From Dissulfurirhabdus thermomarina (GTDB lineage: Bacteria > Desulfobacterota > Dissulfuribacteria > Dissulfuribacterales > Dissulfurirhabdaceae), in contig NZ_JAATWC010000002.1 of the NCBI RefSeq assembly GCF_012979235.1, positions 230,163 through 294,162 on the forward strand: DNA of 64,000 nucleotides, read 5' to 3'. The translations under genes were made by a program, and so were the position numbers. Shown piece after piece: positions 9,537 to 18,104 of this stretch. The notes beneath the pieces were generated by a model. The model ran no database searches, was not told the DNA's origin, and saw only the letters and a list, made by a program, of their open reading frames with translations. Each line of letters starts with the position of its first letter. Position 1 is the stretch's first letter.

Positions 9537-9598
9537 AAAGCGGCCCCGGTGCCGCCCCGCGCGATCACGGAGCCAAGGAGACGGATCACCGCTGCGCC

Positions 9599-10795
9599 AT
9601 GCCACGCCCGCCGCTGCCAGCCCGACCCGGCCGATCCGTCCTGGAAAGGCTCCGGGGCCCAGCCCTCTTCGTCGCCTTCCTGTGCCTGCTCTACGCCTTC
9701 TTTCTCAGTATCGGCGGAATGCAGGCCGCCTTCAAGGGCATGGGGGCGGGATTCTCCAGGAGCCTCTTCACCCTGACCCACAACCCCGTTGTGGGGCTCT
9801 TCGTGGGCATCCTCTCCACCAGCCTCATCCAGAGCTCATCCACCACCACCTCGCTCGTGGTGGCGCTCGTGGCCTCCGGGGCCCTGGACGTCACCCACGC
9901 CATCCCCATCGTCATGGGGGCCAACATCGGGACCTCCGTCACCAACACCCTGGTCTCCCTGGGCCACATCACCCGGTCGAGCGAGTTCCGGCGCGCCTTC
10001 GCCGCGGCCACCGTGCACGACTTCTTCAACCTCCTCACCGTGACCGTCCTGCTTCCCGTGGAGATGGCCACGGGCTACCTGGCCCGCACCTCCACGCTGC
10101 TTGCCGAGGCCTTCAGCCGGGCCGGCGGCCTCACCTTCACGAGCCCGGTGAAGGCGGTGACGAAGCCCGTGATCCACGCCGTGCACGGGGCCTTCGAGGC
10201 CGGCCTGGGGGAGCCCCTGGCCGGGATCTGCCTCCTGGCGGCGGGGTTCGTGGTGCTCTTCGCGGCGCTGGCCGGGATCGTCAAGGTGATGCGGCTGCTC
10301 CTCATGGGACGACTCGAAGTGGCCTTCAACCGGTTCGTCGGCGGCAGCGCCCTGGGCGGCATGGGGATCGGCCTGGTCTGCACCGCCCTGGTCCAGAGCA
10401 GCTCCGTCACCACCTCGCTCCTCGTCCCCCTGGCCGGGGCCGGCATTCTGGGCATCCGCCAGGTCTTCCCCGTGACCCTCGGCGCCAACGTGGGGACCAC
10501 CGTCACCGCCCTCCTGGCGGCCATGGCGGTGGAGACGCAGGGAGGCGGACCCTCCGGGGGCCTCGTGGTGGCCCTCTCGCACCTGCTCTTCAACCTCACG
10601 GGGATCGCCCTCATCTATCCCGTGGAACGGATCCGCCGCATCCCCATCAACCTGGCGCGGCGGCTGGCCCTTGCGGCCACCCGAAAGAAGCGGGTCGCCT
10701 TCTATTACGTCCTCGGGGTCTTTTTCCTGGCGCCCCTGCTGCTCATCGGCATCACCGATTTCCAGGGACTCGTCCGCCTCTTCGGCGGTGCCTGA
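9599..10795 (+). CDS. Na/Pi cotransporter family protein (NptA-like)
   Basis: 398 residues of integral membrane protein with two inverted repeats carrying the family QSSS signature: SLIQSSSTTTSLVVAL in the first half and ALVQSSSVTTSLLVPL in the second, each followed by GANIGTSVTN or GANVGTTVTA. It is expected to import phosphate with sodium across the inner membrane. The frame is open further upstream but would run through the tRNA, so ATG 9599 is chosen; an AAGGAG lies about 18 bases before it. A PhoU-domain gene follows 21 bases downstream, a classic pairing. Confidence 0.9.
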   Translation: MPRPPLPARPGRSVLERLRGPALFVAFLCLLYAFFLSIGGMQAAFKGMGAGFSRSLFTLTHNPVVGLFVGILSTSLIQSSSTTTSLVVALVASGALDVTHAIPIVMGANIGTSVTNTLVSLGHITRSSEFRRAFAAATVHDFFNLLTVTVLLPVEMATGYLARTSTLLAEAFSRAGGLTFTSPVKAVTKPVIHAVHGAFEAGLGEPLAGICLLAAGFVVLFAALAGIVKVMRLLLMGRLEVAFNRFVGGSALGGMGIGLVCTALVQSSSVTTSLLVPLAGAGILGIRQVFPVTLGANVGTTVTALLAAMAVETQGGGPSGGLVVALSHLLFNLTGIALIYPVERIRRIPINLARRLALAATRKKRVAFYYVLGVFFLAPLLLIGITDFQGLVRLFGGA

Positions 10796-10816
10796 GACGG
10801 GTCGGAAGGAGGAGGC

Positions 10817-11500
10817 ATGCTCTACCAGCTCTTCAAGCTCTTCACCAAGAAGGAATCCCTCGTCACCGAGGCCCGGGCGGAGGCCCTCCGGATGATGGAC
10901 CAGGCCCGGCACATGTTCGAGACGGTGATGACGGCCATGCTCGCCACCGCCGACGACGCCATCCTCTCCCGGGTCAAGGACCTCGACAAGGAGATCAACG
11001 AGGTCCAGCGCGACGTCCGGAAGAAGGTCCTGGAGCACCTCGTCTTCTGCCGGGGAGAAGACCTGGTGGAGGCCATCATCCTCCTCACCGTGGTGGTGGA
11101 CCTCGAGCGGATCGGGGACTACACCAAGAACCTCGGGGAACTCGTGGTGATGCTTCCGGAGAGGTGCTGCTGGGGGAAGAAGGCCGACGTGGTCAAAGAG
11201 CTCCAGGCCCGCACCGTGGCACTCTTCGATAAGGTGCGCGGCGCCTTCGAAGGAAACGACGAGAAGGCCGCCCGGGAGGCCCTCGTCCACTACCGGGAGA
11301 TCGCCGACGCCTGCGAGCAGCATCTCCGGGAGGTCTTCGAGGCGGCCTCCGGCGAGGAGTTCGTTCCCCGGGAGTTTCTCCACCTCGTCCTGATCTTCCG
11401 GTACCTCAAGCGGGTCTCGGCTCACCTGAAGAACGTGGCCACCACGGTGATCAACCCCGTGGACCAGATCGGCTTCGTGAAGGCCGCCGAGGCGGACTGA
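10817..11500 (+). CDS. PhoU-domain protein
   Basis: 227 residues, almost all helix, with the PhoU-type repeat pattern (IEVQRDVRKKVLEHL-like helix, then LTVVVDLERIGDYTKNLGELV). AAGGAGGAGG immediately precedes the ATG. It sits directly downstream of the Na/Pi cotransporter and probably modulates it, as PhoU proteins do for phosphate uptake. It is not the full two-domain PhoU of the Pst system by context, since no pst genes are present. Confidence 0.85.
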   Translation: MLYQLFKLFTKKESLVTEARAEALRMMDQARHMFETVMTAMLATADDAILSRVKDLDKEINEVQRDVRKKVLEHLVFCRGEDLVEAIILLTVVVDLERIGDYTKNLGELVVMLPERCCWGKKADVVKELQARTVALFDKVRGAFEGNDEKAAREALVHYREIADACEQHLREVFEAASGEEFVPREFLHLVLIFRYLKRVSAHLKNVATTVINPVDQIGFVKAAEAD

Positions 11501-11518
11501 TCTGCGGCCCCGCCCTCC

Positions 11519-12139
11519 TCACCCCTCGGCGCCCTCCCGGAGAAAGGCCTCGAGCCGTGGCTTGAGCGTTGCGAGTGCCGCGGCCCTGTGGCTGATGCGG
11601 TTCTTGACCTCCGGGGGCACCTCGGCCATGGTGGCCCCCAGCTCCGGCACGTAGAAGACCGGGTCGTATCCGAACCCCCCGCTCCCGGCGGGTGCCGGGG
11701 CGATGCGCCCCTCGCAGGTCCCCTCGGCGCTGGTCCAGGCGCCGGAGGGATCGGCCACCGCCACCACGCAGACGAACCGGGCGGTGCGCGCCGCCTCGGG
11801 CACCCCGGCGAGCTCGGCGAGGAGTTTCCGGTTGTTGGCGTCGTCGTCGGCGTCTTCCCCGGCGTACCGGGCGGAGTGGACCCCCGGCGCCCCGCCGAGG
11901 GCGTCCACCACGAGGCCGGAGTCGTCGGCGAGGGCGAGGCACCCCGTGGCAGAGGCCACGGTCCGGGCCTTCTTGAGGGCGTTTTCCAGGAAGGTGGCGC
12001 CGTCCTCCACCACCTCCGGGACTTCCGGGTGCCCGGCGAGGGATTCCACCCGGAGCCCGAGATCCCCCAGGATCGCCGCCAGTTCCCGGACCTTGCCGGG
12101 GTTGTGCGTGGCGAGGACGATGCGCCTTTCGAGGCTCAC
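11519..12139 (-). CDS. rdgB: XTP/dITP diphosphatase (RdgB/HAM1)
   Basis: 206 residues. The N-terminus IVLATHNPGKVRELAAIL is the substrate-binding signature; ALADDSGLVVDALGG, GVHSARYAG and GFGYDPVFYVPE are the other invariant blocks; SHRAAAL is near the end. It hydrolyses non-canonical purine triphosphates such as dITP and XTP to monophosphates to protect DNA. The GTG start overlaps the RNase PH stop as GTGA, so the two are translationally coupled, a common bacterial arrangement. An in-frame upstream extension is not conserved-looking. Confidence 0.95.
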   Translation of the reverse strand: MSLERRIVLATHNPGKVRELAAILGDLGLRVESLAGHPEVPEVVEDGATFLENALKKARTVASATGCLALADDSGLVVDALGGAPGVHSARYAGEDADDDANNRKLLAELAGVPEAARTARFVCVVAVADPSGAWTSAEGTCEGRIAPAPAGSGGFGYDPVFYVPELGATMAEVPPEVKNRISHRAAALATLKPRLEAFLREGAEG

Positions 12140-12843
12140 GACGCGACCCTTGCGAGGATGACCTCCACCCCGAAACGGGCCAGCGCCGCCAGGGATTCGA
12201 ACTCGGCCCACTCGAAGGGGGCGGCCTCGGCCGTGGCCTGGACTTCCACCAGGCGGCCGGAGCCGGTGAGCACGAAGTTGGCATCCACCTCCGCGGCGGC
12301 GTCCTCGGCGTAGTCCAGGTCGAGGAGGGCCGTCCCGTCCACGATCCCGGCGCTCACCGCGGCGAGGGTGTCCCGGACGGGATCCTCGTCGATCCGCCCT
12401 TGTTCCAGGAGGGTGGCCACCGCGTCCCGCAGGGCCAGGAAGGCGCCGGTCACGGAGGCGGTCCGGGTGCCGCCGTCCGCCTGGAGGACGTCGCAGTCCA
12501 CGCGGAGGGTGAGCGGCCCGAGGGCCTCGAGGTCCACCACGGCCCGCAGGGACCGCCCGATGAGCCGCTGGATCTCGTGGGTGCGGCCCCGGACGGCGCC
12601 GGCCCGCCCCTCCCGCGGCACACGAACCGCCGTGGACCTCGGCAGCATGGCATACTCCGCGGTGATCCAGCCCGACCCCGAATCGCGGAGAAAGGGTGGA
12701 ACCTCCGCCTCCGCGGTCACGGCGCAGAGCACCCAGGTCTGCCCCTGGCGGTAGAGGACCGATCCCTCGGCGTGGGCGAGGTAGCCGTGCTGCACCGTGA
12801 TGGGCCGGACCTCGTCGTGGGCGCGTCCGTCAGGCCTTCGCAT
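12136..12843 (-). CDS. rph: Ribonuclease PH
   Basis: 235 residues. It opens with RRPDGRAHDEVRPI, the RNase PH signature, followed by GWITAEYAMLPRST, RTHEIQRLIGRSLRAVVD, DCDVLQADGGTRTASVTGAF and DLDYAEDAAAEVDANFV with the metal-binding acidic residues. It is a phosphorolytic 3'-5' exoribonuclease trimming tRNA precursors. Its start overlaps the upstream 4Fe-4S gene by 14 bases and its stop overlaps rdgB. Confidence 0.96.
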   Translation of the reverse strand: MRRPDGRAHDEVRPITVQHGYLAHAEGSVLYRQGQTWVLCAVTAEAEVPPFLRDSGSGWITAEYAMLPRSTAVRVPREGRAGAVRGRTHEIQRLIGRSLRAVVDLEALGPLTLRVDCDVLQADGGTRTASVTGAFLALRDAVATLLEQGRIDEDPVRDTLAAVSAGIVDGTALLDLDYAEDAAAEVDANFVLTGSGRLVEVQATAEAAPFEWAEFESLAALARFGVEVILARVAS

Positions 12844-13729
12844 GGTCTTTCTCCGGGGCGGTCTCTTCGGCCGCCCGGACGGGGCCGAACTCCAGGGTCA
12901 CGGCCCGGGTGGGACAGGTCGCCTGGCACCGGAGGCAGCGGATGCAGGCCGGGGTGTTGGGCCCGTCCACCCCGTCGAAGAAGGAAACGCCGGTGGGGCA
13001 GACCGTCCGGCAGGCCCCGCAGGCGACGCAACGGTCCGGGTGGAATCGAAGGCGCAGGAAGCTCACCCGGTTGAAGAGGCCGTAGATGGCCCCCAGGGGG
13101 CAGATCGTCCGGCAGAAGGCCCGGAGGGTCATGGTGCACCAGGCGAGCAGGGCGACGAGGACCGCCAGCTTGTGGACGAAGAGCCACCCGGCCACCGCCC
13201 GAAGTTCCGGGTGGAGGGCAAGGAGCGGCAACCCCGCCTCGAGGGTCCCCGCCGGGCAGACGAGCTTGCAGAAGTACGGGGCGCCGTAGCCCAGGCGGTC
13301 CACGGCGAGCAGCGGCAGCGCCACCACGAAGACCAGGAGAAAACCGTAGGGCATCCAGCGGAGGGGGCGCCAGAGCCCCAACTTGGGGACCGGCAGCCGG
13401 TAGAGTCCTTCCTGGAGGAAGCCGAAGGGGCAGATCCAGCCGCAGACGAAGCGCCCGCCGAGGGACCCCACCACGCCCAGGAACCCGGCCACGTATCCCC
13501 CGAGCTGGAGTTGTCCCGCCCGCAGCGTGGGCCGGAGGGCGGCCAGGGCGTTCTGAAGGCCGCCCAGCGGGCAGGCCCCCACCGCCGCCGGGCAGGAATA
13601 GCAGTTGAGCCCGGGGAAGCAGGCCTTCTTGAGCGGTCCCTGGTAGAGGGGCGCCCTCCAGGGAAAGAGCCAGTAGGCGTTCCCGGCCAGTGCGAAGAGG
13701 ACCTGGCACCACCTGCGGAGCCGTTCCAC
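12830..13729 (-). CDS. 4Fe-4S membrane ferredoxin-like protein (NapH/RdxA-type Fer4_5)
   Basis: 299 residues. Several membrane helices alternate with cysteine motifs: CYSCPAAVGACPLG near the N-terminus, FVCGWICPFGFLQE, then two C-terminal ferredoxin motifs CVACGACRTVCPTG and CIRCLRCQATCPTRA. This is the layout of membrane electron-transfer proteins of the NapH group. GTG start at 13729 with no clear ribosome site, only a few bases after the stop of the upstream mini-gene, so coupling is likely. The electron partner is unknown. Confidence 0.85.
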   Translation of the reverse strand: MERLRRWCQVLFALAGNAYWLFPWRAPLYQGPLKKACFPGLNCYSCPAAVGACPLGGLQNALAALRPTLRAGQLQLGGYVAGFLGVVGSLGGRFVCGWICPFGFLQEGLYRLPVPKLGLWRPLRWMPYGFLLVFVVALPLLAVDRLGYGAPYFCKLVCPAGTLEAGLPLLALHPELRAVAGWLFVHKLAVLVALLAWCTMTLRAFCRTICPLGAIYGLFNRVSFLRLRFHPDRCVACGACRTVCPTGVSFFDGVDGPNTPACIRCLRCQATCPTRAVTLEFGPVRAAEETAPEKDHAKA

Positions 13730-13733
13730 GGGT

Positions 13734-13877
13734 CTACCCGATCCCGATACAGCTCAGGCACACGGTGATCGCCTTTCGCCACAGCACTTCGGCCTCCCCG
13801 GCCAAGAGCCCCTGGACCAGGGCCGCCAGGGACAGGCCGAGCACCACCCAGGACCCGATTCGGTGACGGCGGCTCAC
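13734..13877 (-). CDS. CD1871A-type CXXC motif mini membrane protein
   Basis: 47 residues. One membrane helix (SWVVLGLSLAALVQGLLAG) is followed by a short tail ending ITVCLSCIGIG, the C-terminal CLSC pattern of the small CD1871A-type proteins. The GTG start overlaps the stop of the upstream thiamine-binding-type gene as GTGA, and its stop is 4 bases before the 4Fe-4S membrane gene. Tight coupling to the latter suggests a shared redox or assembly role; that is inference. Confidence 0.7.
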   Translation of the reverse strand: MSRRHRIGSWVVLGLSLAALVQGLLAGEAEVLWRKAITVCLSCIGIG

Positions 13878-14173
13878 CGCAGCCGTTCCTCCACGGAGCG
13901 GACCTTGTCGCCGAGGTGGACCTCCCGGTCCCGCCGGTCATCCACCTTCACCACGGTGGTGACGCGCCGGGCCCCGGCGGCGAAGGGGGCCTCGTGGAGC
14001 CGGGCCGCGAGCCGGAAGAGCTCCTCCGCCGGGCCCTCCACGTGGGTGCCCATGTCGGTGAGCCGGAAGGGGACGCCCTCCCGGCGGAGCAGTGCCGCCA
14101 GTTCGGCCACGTAGGTCCCCACGCTGGTGGAGCCGGTGCCGATGGGGACCACGGTGATGTCCATGAGTGCCAT
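13874..14173 (-). CDS. MTH1187/YkoF-type thiamine-binding family protein
   Basis: 99 residues: MALMDITVVPIGTGSTSVGTYVAEL followed by YRLTDMGTHVEG-like and RVTTVVKVDDRRD segments, the ferredoxin-like fold pattern of the MTH1187 family. A GGAGG lies 8 bases before ATG 14173 and fixes the start. These proteins bind thiamine or related ligands in some members, and the exact ligand here is unknown. First of a coupled set with the CXXC peptide and the 4Fe-4S protein. Confidence 0.8.
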   Translation of the reverse strand: MALMDITVVPIGTGSTSVGTYVAELAALLRREGVPFRLTDMGTHVEGPAEELFRLAARLHEAPFAAGARRVTTVVKVDDRRDREVHLGDKVRSVEERLR

Positions 14174-14223
14174 CGAAAGGACCTCCTGTGTCTCCTGTGC
14201 CTCGTGCCGGACCGGGGTGCCCT

Positions 14224-15741
14224 TCAGGGGGCCGCCGCCCGCCGGCCGCCCTCGGCCGGGCCCGGCGGACGCCGCCACCGGAACCTGGGGGCCCGCAGTC
14301 CCTTCCAGTAACCCGGCACCAGGAGGACCGCAAGGGTGTAGAGTTCCAGCCGGCCGCCCACCATGCAGATCACCAGGACGAACTTGGCGAGCGCCGGAAG
14401 GTCGGCGAAATTGGCCAGGGGCCCCACCCCGGCGAGCCCCGGCCCGATGTTGTTCAGGGTGGCCACCACCGCCGTGGTCCCGGTCACGAGGTCCACCCCC
14501 GTCCAGGTCACCACCAGGCTGGCCGCCACGAAGACGGCGAAGTAGAGGGCGAGGAACCCGAGGACCCCCTTCATGACGTCGTCCGGGACGGGCCGGCCGT
14601 CGAGCTTGATGACCTCCACGGACCTCGGGTGGATGAGGCGGCGGACCTGGACACGGGTGAACTTCCAGAAGAGGAGCACCCGGACGTGCTTGATCCCGCC
14701 GCCGGTACTGCCCGCCATGCCGCCGAGGAACATGAGGGTGACGAGCAGCAGGCGGCACACCGGGGCCCACCGGTCGAAGTCGGCGGTACCGAAGCCGGTG
14801 GTGGTGAGGATGGACCAGGATTGGAAGGCGCCATAGCGAAAGCTGGCGCCCCAGTCGGCATAGGTGCCGGAACCCACGTTGACCAGGGTGCAGATGGCCG
14901 TGGCCGCCAGGCCCACGCCGAGGTAGAACCGCAGCTCCTCGTTCCGCCAGACGGGGCGGAGGTGGCCGGTGAGCCACCGGTGGTGGAGGGTGAAGTTGAT
15001 CCCGGCCAGCACCATGAAGACCGTGACGACGCCGTCCACCCAGGCGCTGTGAAAGGCCGCCACGCTGGCGGTCCGGGTGGAGAAGCCGCCGGTGGCCATG
15101 GTGGCGAAGGAGTGGCAGACGGCGTCGAAGAGCCCCATCCCGCCCAGGCGGAGCAGGACCGTCTCCGCGAGGGTGAGCAGGACGTAGACGCCCCAGAGGA
15201 TGCGGGCGGTGTCCTGGATCCGGGGCGAGAGCCGGTCCTTCGTGGGCCCCGGCATCTCGGCCTGGAAGAGCTGCATGCCGCCGATGCCGAGGACGGGGAG
15301 GATGGCCAGGGAGAGGACGATGATCCCCATGCCCCCCAGCCACTGGGTCAGGGCCCGCCAGAAGAGGAGGCTCGGCCCCAGGGGTTCCACCTCCCGGAGG
15401 ATCGTGGACCCCGTGGTGGTGAAGCCCGACATGGCCTCGAAGTAGGCGTCGAGGTACGAGGGGACGGCCCCCGAGAGGTAGAAGGGCAATGCGCCCAACC
15501 CCGCGGCCGCGATCCAGCCGAGGGCCACCACGGCGAACCCCTCCCGGTTGCCGATCTCCCGGTCGGCCCTGAAGAGGCCGGCCAGGGCAACCCCCAAAAG
15601 GATAGTTATCAAAGAGGACAAAATAAAAAATGGATAAGATCCATCTTTAAAGTATATGCTCACCGCTACGGGAACCAAGAGGGCCGCCCCCAGGAAGACG
15701 AGCAGCCACCCCAGGAGCACGGCGACGGTTCCGGATCTCAT
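14224..15741 (-). CDS. trkH: TrkH-family potassium uptake transporter
   Basis: 505 residues, integral membrane. Four selectivity-filter-like P-loops are visible: MSGFTTTGSTIL, ATGGFSTR, LTTTGFGTADFD and ATLNNIGPGL, each with the conserved Gly. It forms the K+ pore with TrkA as cytosolic gate. The ATG start overlaps the trkA stop as ATGA. Codons near residues 25-48 are abruptly AT-rich (about 15596-15660) with no change in the protein pattern. Confidence 0.94.
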   Translation of the reverse strand: MRSGTVAVLLGWLLVFLGAALLVPVAVSIYFKDGSYPFFILSSLITILLGVALAGLFRADREIGNREGFAVVALGWIAAAGLGALPFYLSGAVPSYLDAYFEAMSGFTTTGSTILREVEPLGPSLLFWRALTQWLGGMGIIVLSLAILPVLGIGGMQLFQAEMPGPTKDRLSPRIQDTARILWGVYVLLTLAETVLLRLGGMGLFDAVCHSFATMATGGFSTRTASVAAFHSAWVDGVVTVFMVLAGINFTLHHRWLTGHLRPVWRNEELRFYLGVGLAATAICTLVNVGSGTYADWGASFRYGAFQSWSILTTTGFGTADFDRWAPVCRLLLVTLMFLGGMAGSTGGGIKHVRVLLFWKFTRVQVRRLIHPRSVEVIKLDGRPVPDDVMKGVLGFLALYFAVFVAASLVVTWTGVDLVTGTTAVVATLNNIGPGLAGVGPLANFADLPALAKFVLVICMVGGRLELYTLAVLLVPGYWKGLRAPRFRWRRPPGPAEGGRRAAAP

Positions 15742-17084
15742 GACGAGAGGAAGGCCTCCACCTCCGGGACCGCCTTCTTCAGGGTGAAGACGATGAGGCG
15801 GTCCAGGGGCTGAAAGACGGTCTCGCCGGAAGGGATGATCACCTCGCCGTTTCGCACCACGGCGCCGATGTTGGCACCGCGGGGGAAGGAGATCTCCCGG
15901 AGCGGCCGCCCGAGGTGCGACCAGCGCTCGGTCAGGACCAGCTCCACCACCTCGGCCTCGCTCCCGACCAGGGAGGCCACGGAGAGGATGGCGCCCCGCC
16001 GGACGAAACGCAGGATCATGTCCGCGGCCACCAGCCGGGCGGAGAGGGCCACGTCGATCCCGAGCTTGCCGAGGAGCGGGATGAAGTCGGGGCGGGTGAT
16101 CCGCGTGATGCACTTCTTCGCCCCGTGGTGCTTGGCGAGGAGGCTCGCCAGGATATTGGTGGTGTCCCCGTGGGTCACGGTGACCACGAGGTCGGCCTGG
16201 TCGATCCCCTCCGCGATGAGCTCGTGGGCCTCGAGCCCGTCGAAGTTGAGGACGATGGTATCCTTGAGTTTTTCCGCCAGGAGCTCGCACCGTGCCGGGT
16301 CCTTCTCCACCAGCCGAACGTCGATCTTCTGGCGTTCCAGGGCCCGTGCCACCCGGTAGCCGACCCGCCCGCCGCCGATGATGAAGACCTTTCGGACGGC
16401 GCGGCGGCGGACGTTGAGGAGTTCCTCCAAGGCCGGGAGGTCCCGCCGCTTGATGACCAGGTAGATCCGGTCGCCGGGCTGGATGACGTCGTCGCCCCTG
16501 GGGATCAGGGTGACCCCCTCCCGCACCATGGCCACCACCAGGAAGTCGTAGAGCCCCACGAGGCCCTTGAGGTCGGCAAGCGACATCCCGGCCACCGGGC
16601 TCTCCTCCCGGACCGCGTACCCGAGCAGCACCACCTCTCCGTGGGCGAAGTCGACGGCCTCGAAGGCCTCCGAGACCGAGCTCATGCGCACGATCTCGTC
16701 CGCCATGGCCTGGTCCGGGTTGATGAGGAGGTCGATGCCGAGGCTGTGCTCGTTGAGCGGGGAATCGCCGGAGAGGTATTCCTCGTTCCGGACCCGGGCC
16801 ACGCGCCGGCGGACGCCCAGGGCCCCCGCCATGATGCAGGCGACGAGGTTGACCTCGTCGATGTCGGTGACCGCGATGAAGAGGTCCGCCTTGTGGACCT
16901 CCGCCTCCTGGAGGCAGGCGGCGGAGGCGCCGTTGCCCTCCACGGTGAGGATGTTGAGATCGGTTCCGAGCCGGCGGAGGCGGTCCGGCCGGCGGTCCAC
17001 GAGCACCACCTCGTGGTCCTCCAGGGAGAGCTGTTCGCAGAGGTGGCGGCCCACCGCCCCCGCGCCGATGACCACGATCCTCAT
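15738..17084 (-). CDS. trkA: Trk potassium transport regulator TrkA
   Basis: 448 residues containing two RCK (TrkA-N plus TrkA-C) modules. The first Rossmann motif is IVVIGAGAVGRHLCEQL at residue 3; the second is VFIIGGGRVGYRVARAL near residue 230. Each is followed by a TrkA-C domain with the GD.I..V pattern. It binds NAD(H)/nucleotides and gates the TrkH channel. Start ATG 17084. Repeat copy A and tRNA-Cys lie upstream. Confidence 0.95.
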   Translation of the reverse strand: MRIVVIGAGAVGRHLCEQLSLEDHEVVLVDRRPDRLRRLGTDLNILTVEGNGASAACLQEAEVHKADLFIAVTDIDEVNLVACIMAGALGVRRRVARVRNEEYLSGDSPLNEHSLGIDLLINPDQAMADEIVRMSSVSEAFEAVDFAHGEVVLLGYAVREESPVAGMSLADLKGLVGLYDFLVVAMVREGVTLIPRGDDVIQPGDRIYLVIKRRDLPALEELLNVRRRAVRKVFIIGGGRVGYRVARALERQKIDVRLVEKDPARCELLAEKLKDTIVLNFDGLEAHELIAEGIDQADLVVTVTHGDTTNILASLLAKHHGAKKCITRITRPDFIPLLGKLGIDVALSARLVAADMILRFVRRGAILSVASLVGSEAEVVELVLTERWSHLGRPLREISFPRGANIGAVVRNGEVIIPSGETVFQPLDRLIVFTLKKAVPEVEAFLSS

Positions 17085-17141
17085 GCCACGATCCTCATGC
17101 CGATGCCCCCGGGTGGCGGCCCGCCGGCGGCAGCCACGAAA

Positions 17142-17285
17142 GATGGCCTCGTAAGTGGATGGCTACTCGGGAATCGCCAAGGACACGGCACGACCCTCGC
17201 GAGGAACGAGGCGTACTTGGAGTACGCCGCAGTGACGAGAACATCCAAAGCAACACGGCAATTGGTCGCTTTTTGCGACGTCATC
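17142..17285 (+). repeat. Dispersed intergenic repeat, copy A
   Basis: 144 bases with terminal inverted repeats: GATGGCCTCGTAA at one end and a GCGACGTCATC end. Its core (GGATGGC...AATCGCC...GAGGAACGAGGCGTACTTGGAGTACGCCGCAGTGACG, given here in parts) matches copies B, C and D. It lies between trkA and the tRNA-Cys terminator. No transposase is present, so it is MITE-like or REP-like. Confidence 0.75.
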
Positions 17286-17286
17286 A

Positions 17287-17323
17287 TAAAAAACGGATTG
17301 CCGGCCGGGGGCCCGCAATCCGT
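17287..17323 (-). terminator. Intrinsic terminator of tRNA-Cys
   Basis: On the minus strand ACGGATTGC pairs with GCAATCCGT around a GC-rich loop, and a run of six T follows. It lies about 9 bases past the tRNA 3' end. A textbook factor-independent terminator. Confidence 0.9.
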
Positions 17324-17331
17324 GGAAGATC

Positions 17332-17407
17332 TGGAGGCGGCGCCCGGATTTGAACCGGGGAATAACGGTTTTGCAGACCGTCGCCTTAGCCTCTTGGCTA
17401 CGCCGCC
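17332..17407 (-). tRNA. tRNA-Cys (anticodon GCA)
   Basis: 76 bases with encoded CCA. The acceptor GGCGGCG pairs with CGCCGCC, and U73 (a cysteine identity base) precedes CCA. The anticodon loop CUGCAAA gives GCA; the T-arm GGTTCAAATCC is normal. A terminator follows and a likely promoter precedes it. Confidence 0.97.
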
Positions 17408-17421
17408 GTGAAATCCGCTGT

Positions 17422-17450
17422 TCATTACCATAGGACCCGTGATCTTACAA
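17422..17450 (-). promoter_or_regulatory. Probable promoter for tRNA-Cys
   Basis: On the minus strand TTGTAA, a 17-base spacer, then TAATGA, with the tRNA starting about 15 bases after the -10. The -35 overlaps the end of the cobC-like gene. The -10 match is modest, and position supports the call more than sequence. Confidence 0.45.
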
Positions 17451-18104
17451 GGGTTCCCGGGCGCCTGCGTCCCAAGGCACCCGGCCGTTCAGGAGCCGGA
17501 CCACGGCGTTGCCGTCCGGGAAGAGGTCCAGGCAGTTGAGGCAGGCGAGGTCTTGCCCGAGGCAGAAGACCCGGTCCAGGGGAAGCCCCAGGGCCCGGGC
17601 CAGCACCACCCGGTTGGTCCCCCCGTGCCCCACCAGGGCGAAGGTCCCGCCGGCGTCGCCCCGGACGATTCCCTCCACCACCCGCCAGGCCCGTGCCAGG
17701 AGGTCACCGAGGCTCTCCCCGCCGGGCGGCCGGAAGGCGGCCAGGTCCGCCATCCGCCGGGCCAGGAGGTGCGGGGCCCTTCGCTCGATGTCGTTCCAGT
17801 GCCATCCACTCCATTCGCCAAATTCTAGCTCCCGGAGGTCCGATGTCAAATGGAGCGGCACCCCCGGCCGGTCCTTGGCGAGGAGTTCCGCCAGGTACCG
17901 GCACCGGCCGAGGTCGCTGGAGAAGATGCCGTCCAGGGCCACGCCCCGGAGCCCCTCGGCGGCGGCCTCGCTCTGCCGGCGCCCGAGGTCCGAGAGGGGG
18001 ACGTCCATCTGGCCGTAGTAGACCCCCTCGGGCGCCTCGACGGCGCCGTGGCGCAGGAGCCAGATCCGGGTGGCCCGTCCCTCCCCTCCGCCGGGCATCT
18101 TCAT
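17445..18104 (-). CDS. cobC: Histidine phosphatase family protein, CobC-like (alpha-ribazole phosphatase)
   Basis: 219 residues. The RHG motif IWLLRHGAVE carries the catalytic His, with GIFSSDLGRCRYLAELL, ELEFGEWSGWHW and the second His in FALVGHGGTNRVVLARAL. The ELEFGEWSG block and the neighbouring cobS support alpha-ribazole-5'-phosphate dephosphorylation in lower-ligand assembly of cobalamin. The ATG overlaps the cobS stop as ATGA. Other histidine phosphatases (phosphoglycerate-mutase-like) look similar, so the substrate rests on context. Confidence 0.8.
   Translation of the reverse strand: MKMPGGGEGRATRIWLLRHGAVEAPEGVYYGQMDVPLSDLGRRQSEAAAEGLRGVALDGIFSSDLGRCRYLAELLAKDRPGVPLHLTSDLRELEFGEWSGWHWNDIERRAPHLLARRMADLAAFRPPGGESLGDLLARAWRVVEGIVRGDAGGTFALVGHGGTNRVVLARALGLPLDRVFCLGQDLACLNCLDLFPDGNAVVRLLNGRVPWDAGAREPL

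Noticed and set aside
9537..9560. GCGGC/GCCGC hairpin after tRNA-Leu as a terminator
   Set aside because: Short stem and no T-run; GC-rich DNA gives such pairs by chance.
9419..9598. Upstream extension of the Na/Pi cotransporter to an ATG at 9419
   Set aside because: It would translate straight through tRNA-Leu and begin inside the tRNA promoter's -10.
9391..11425. Long open frames on both strands opposite the Na/Pi cotransporter and PhoU genes
   Set aside because: In ~70 percent GC DNA, antisense and shifted frames stay open by chance. The products are Arg/Pro/Gly-rich with no motifs and overlap genes with clear family signatures.
17159..17353. Small open frames inside repeat copy A
   Set aside because: They depend on the repeat, are frame-broken relative to copies B and D, and have no ribosome site.
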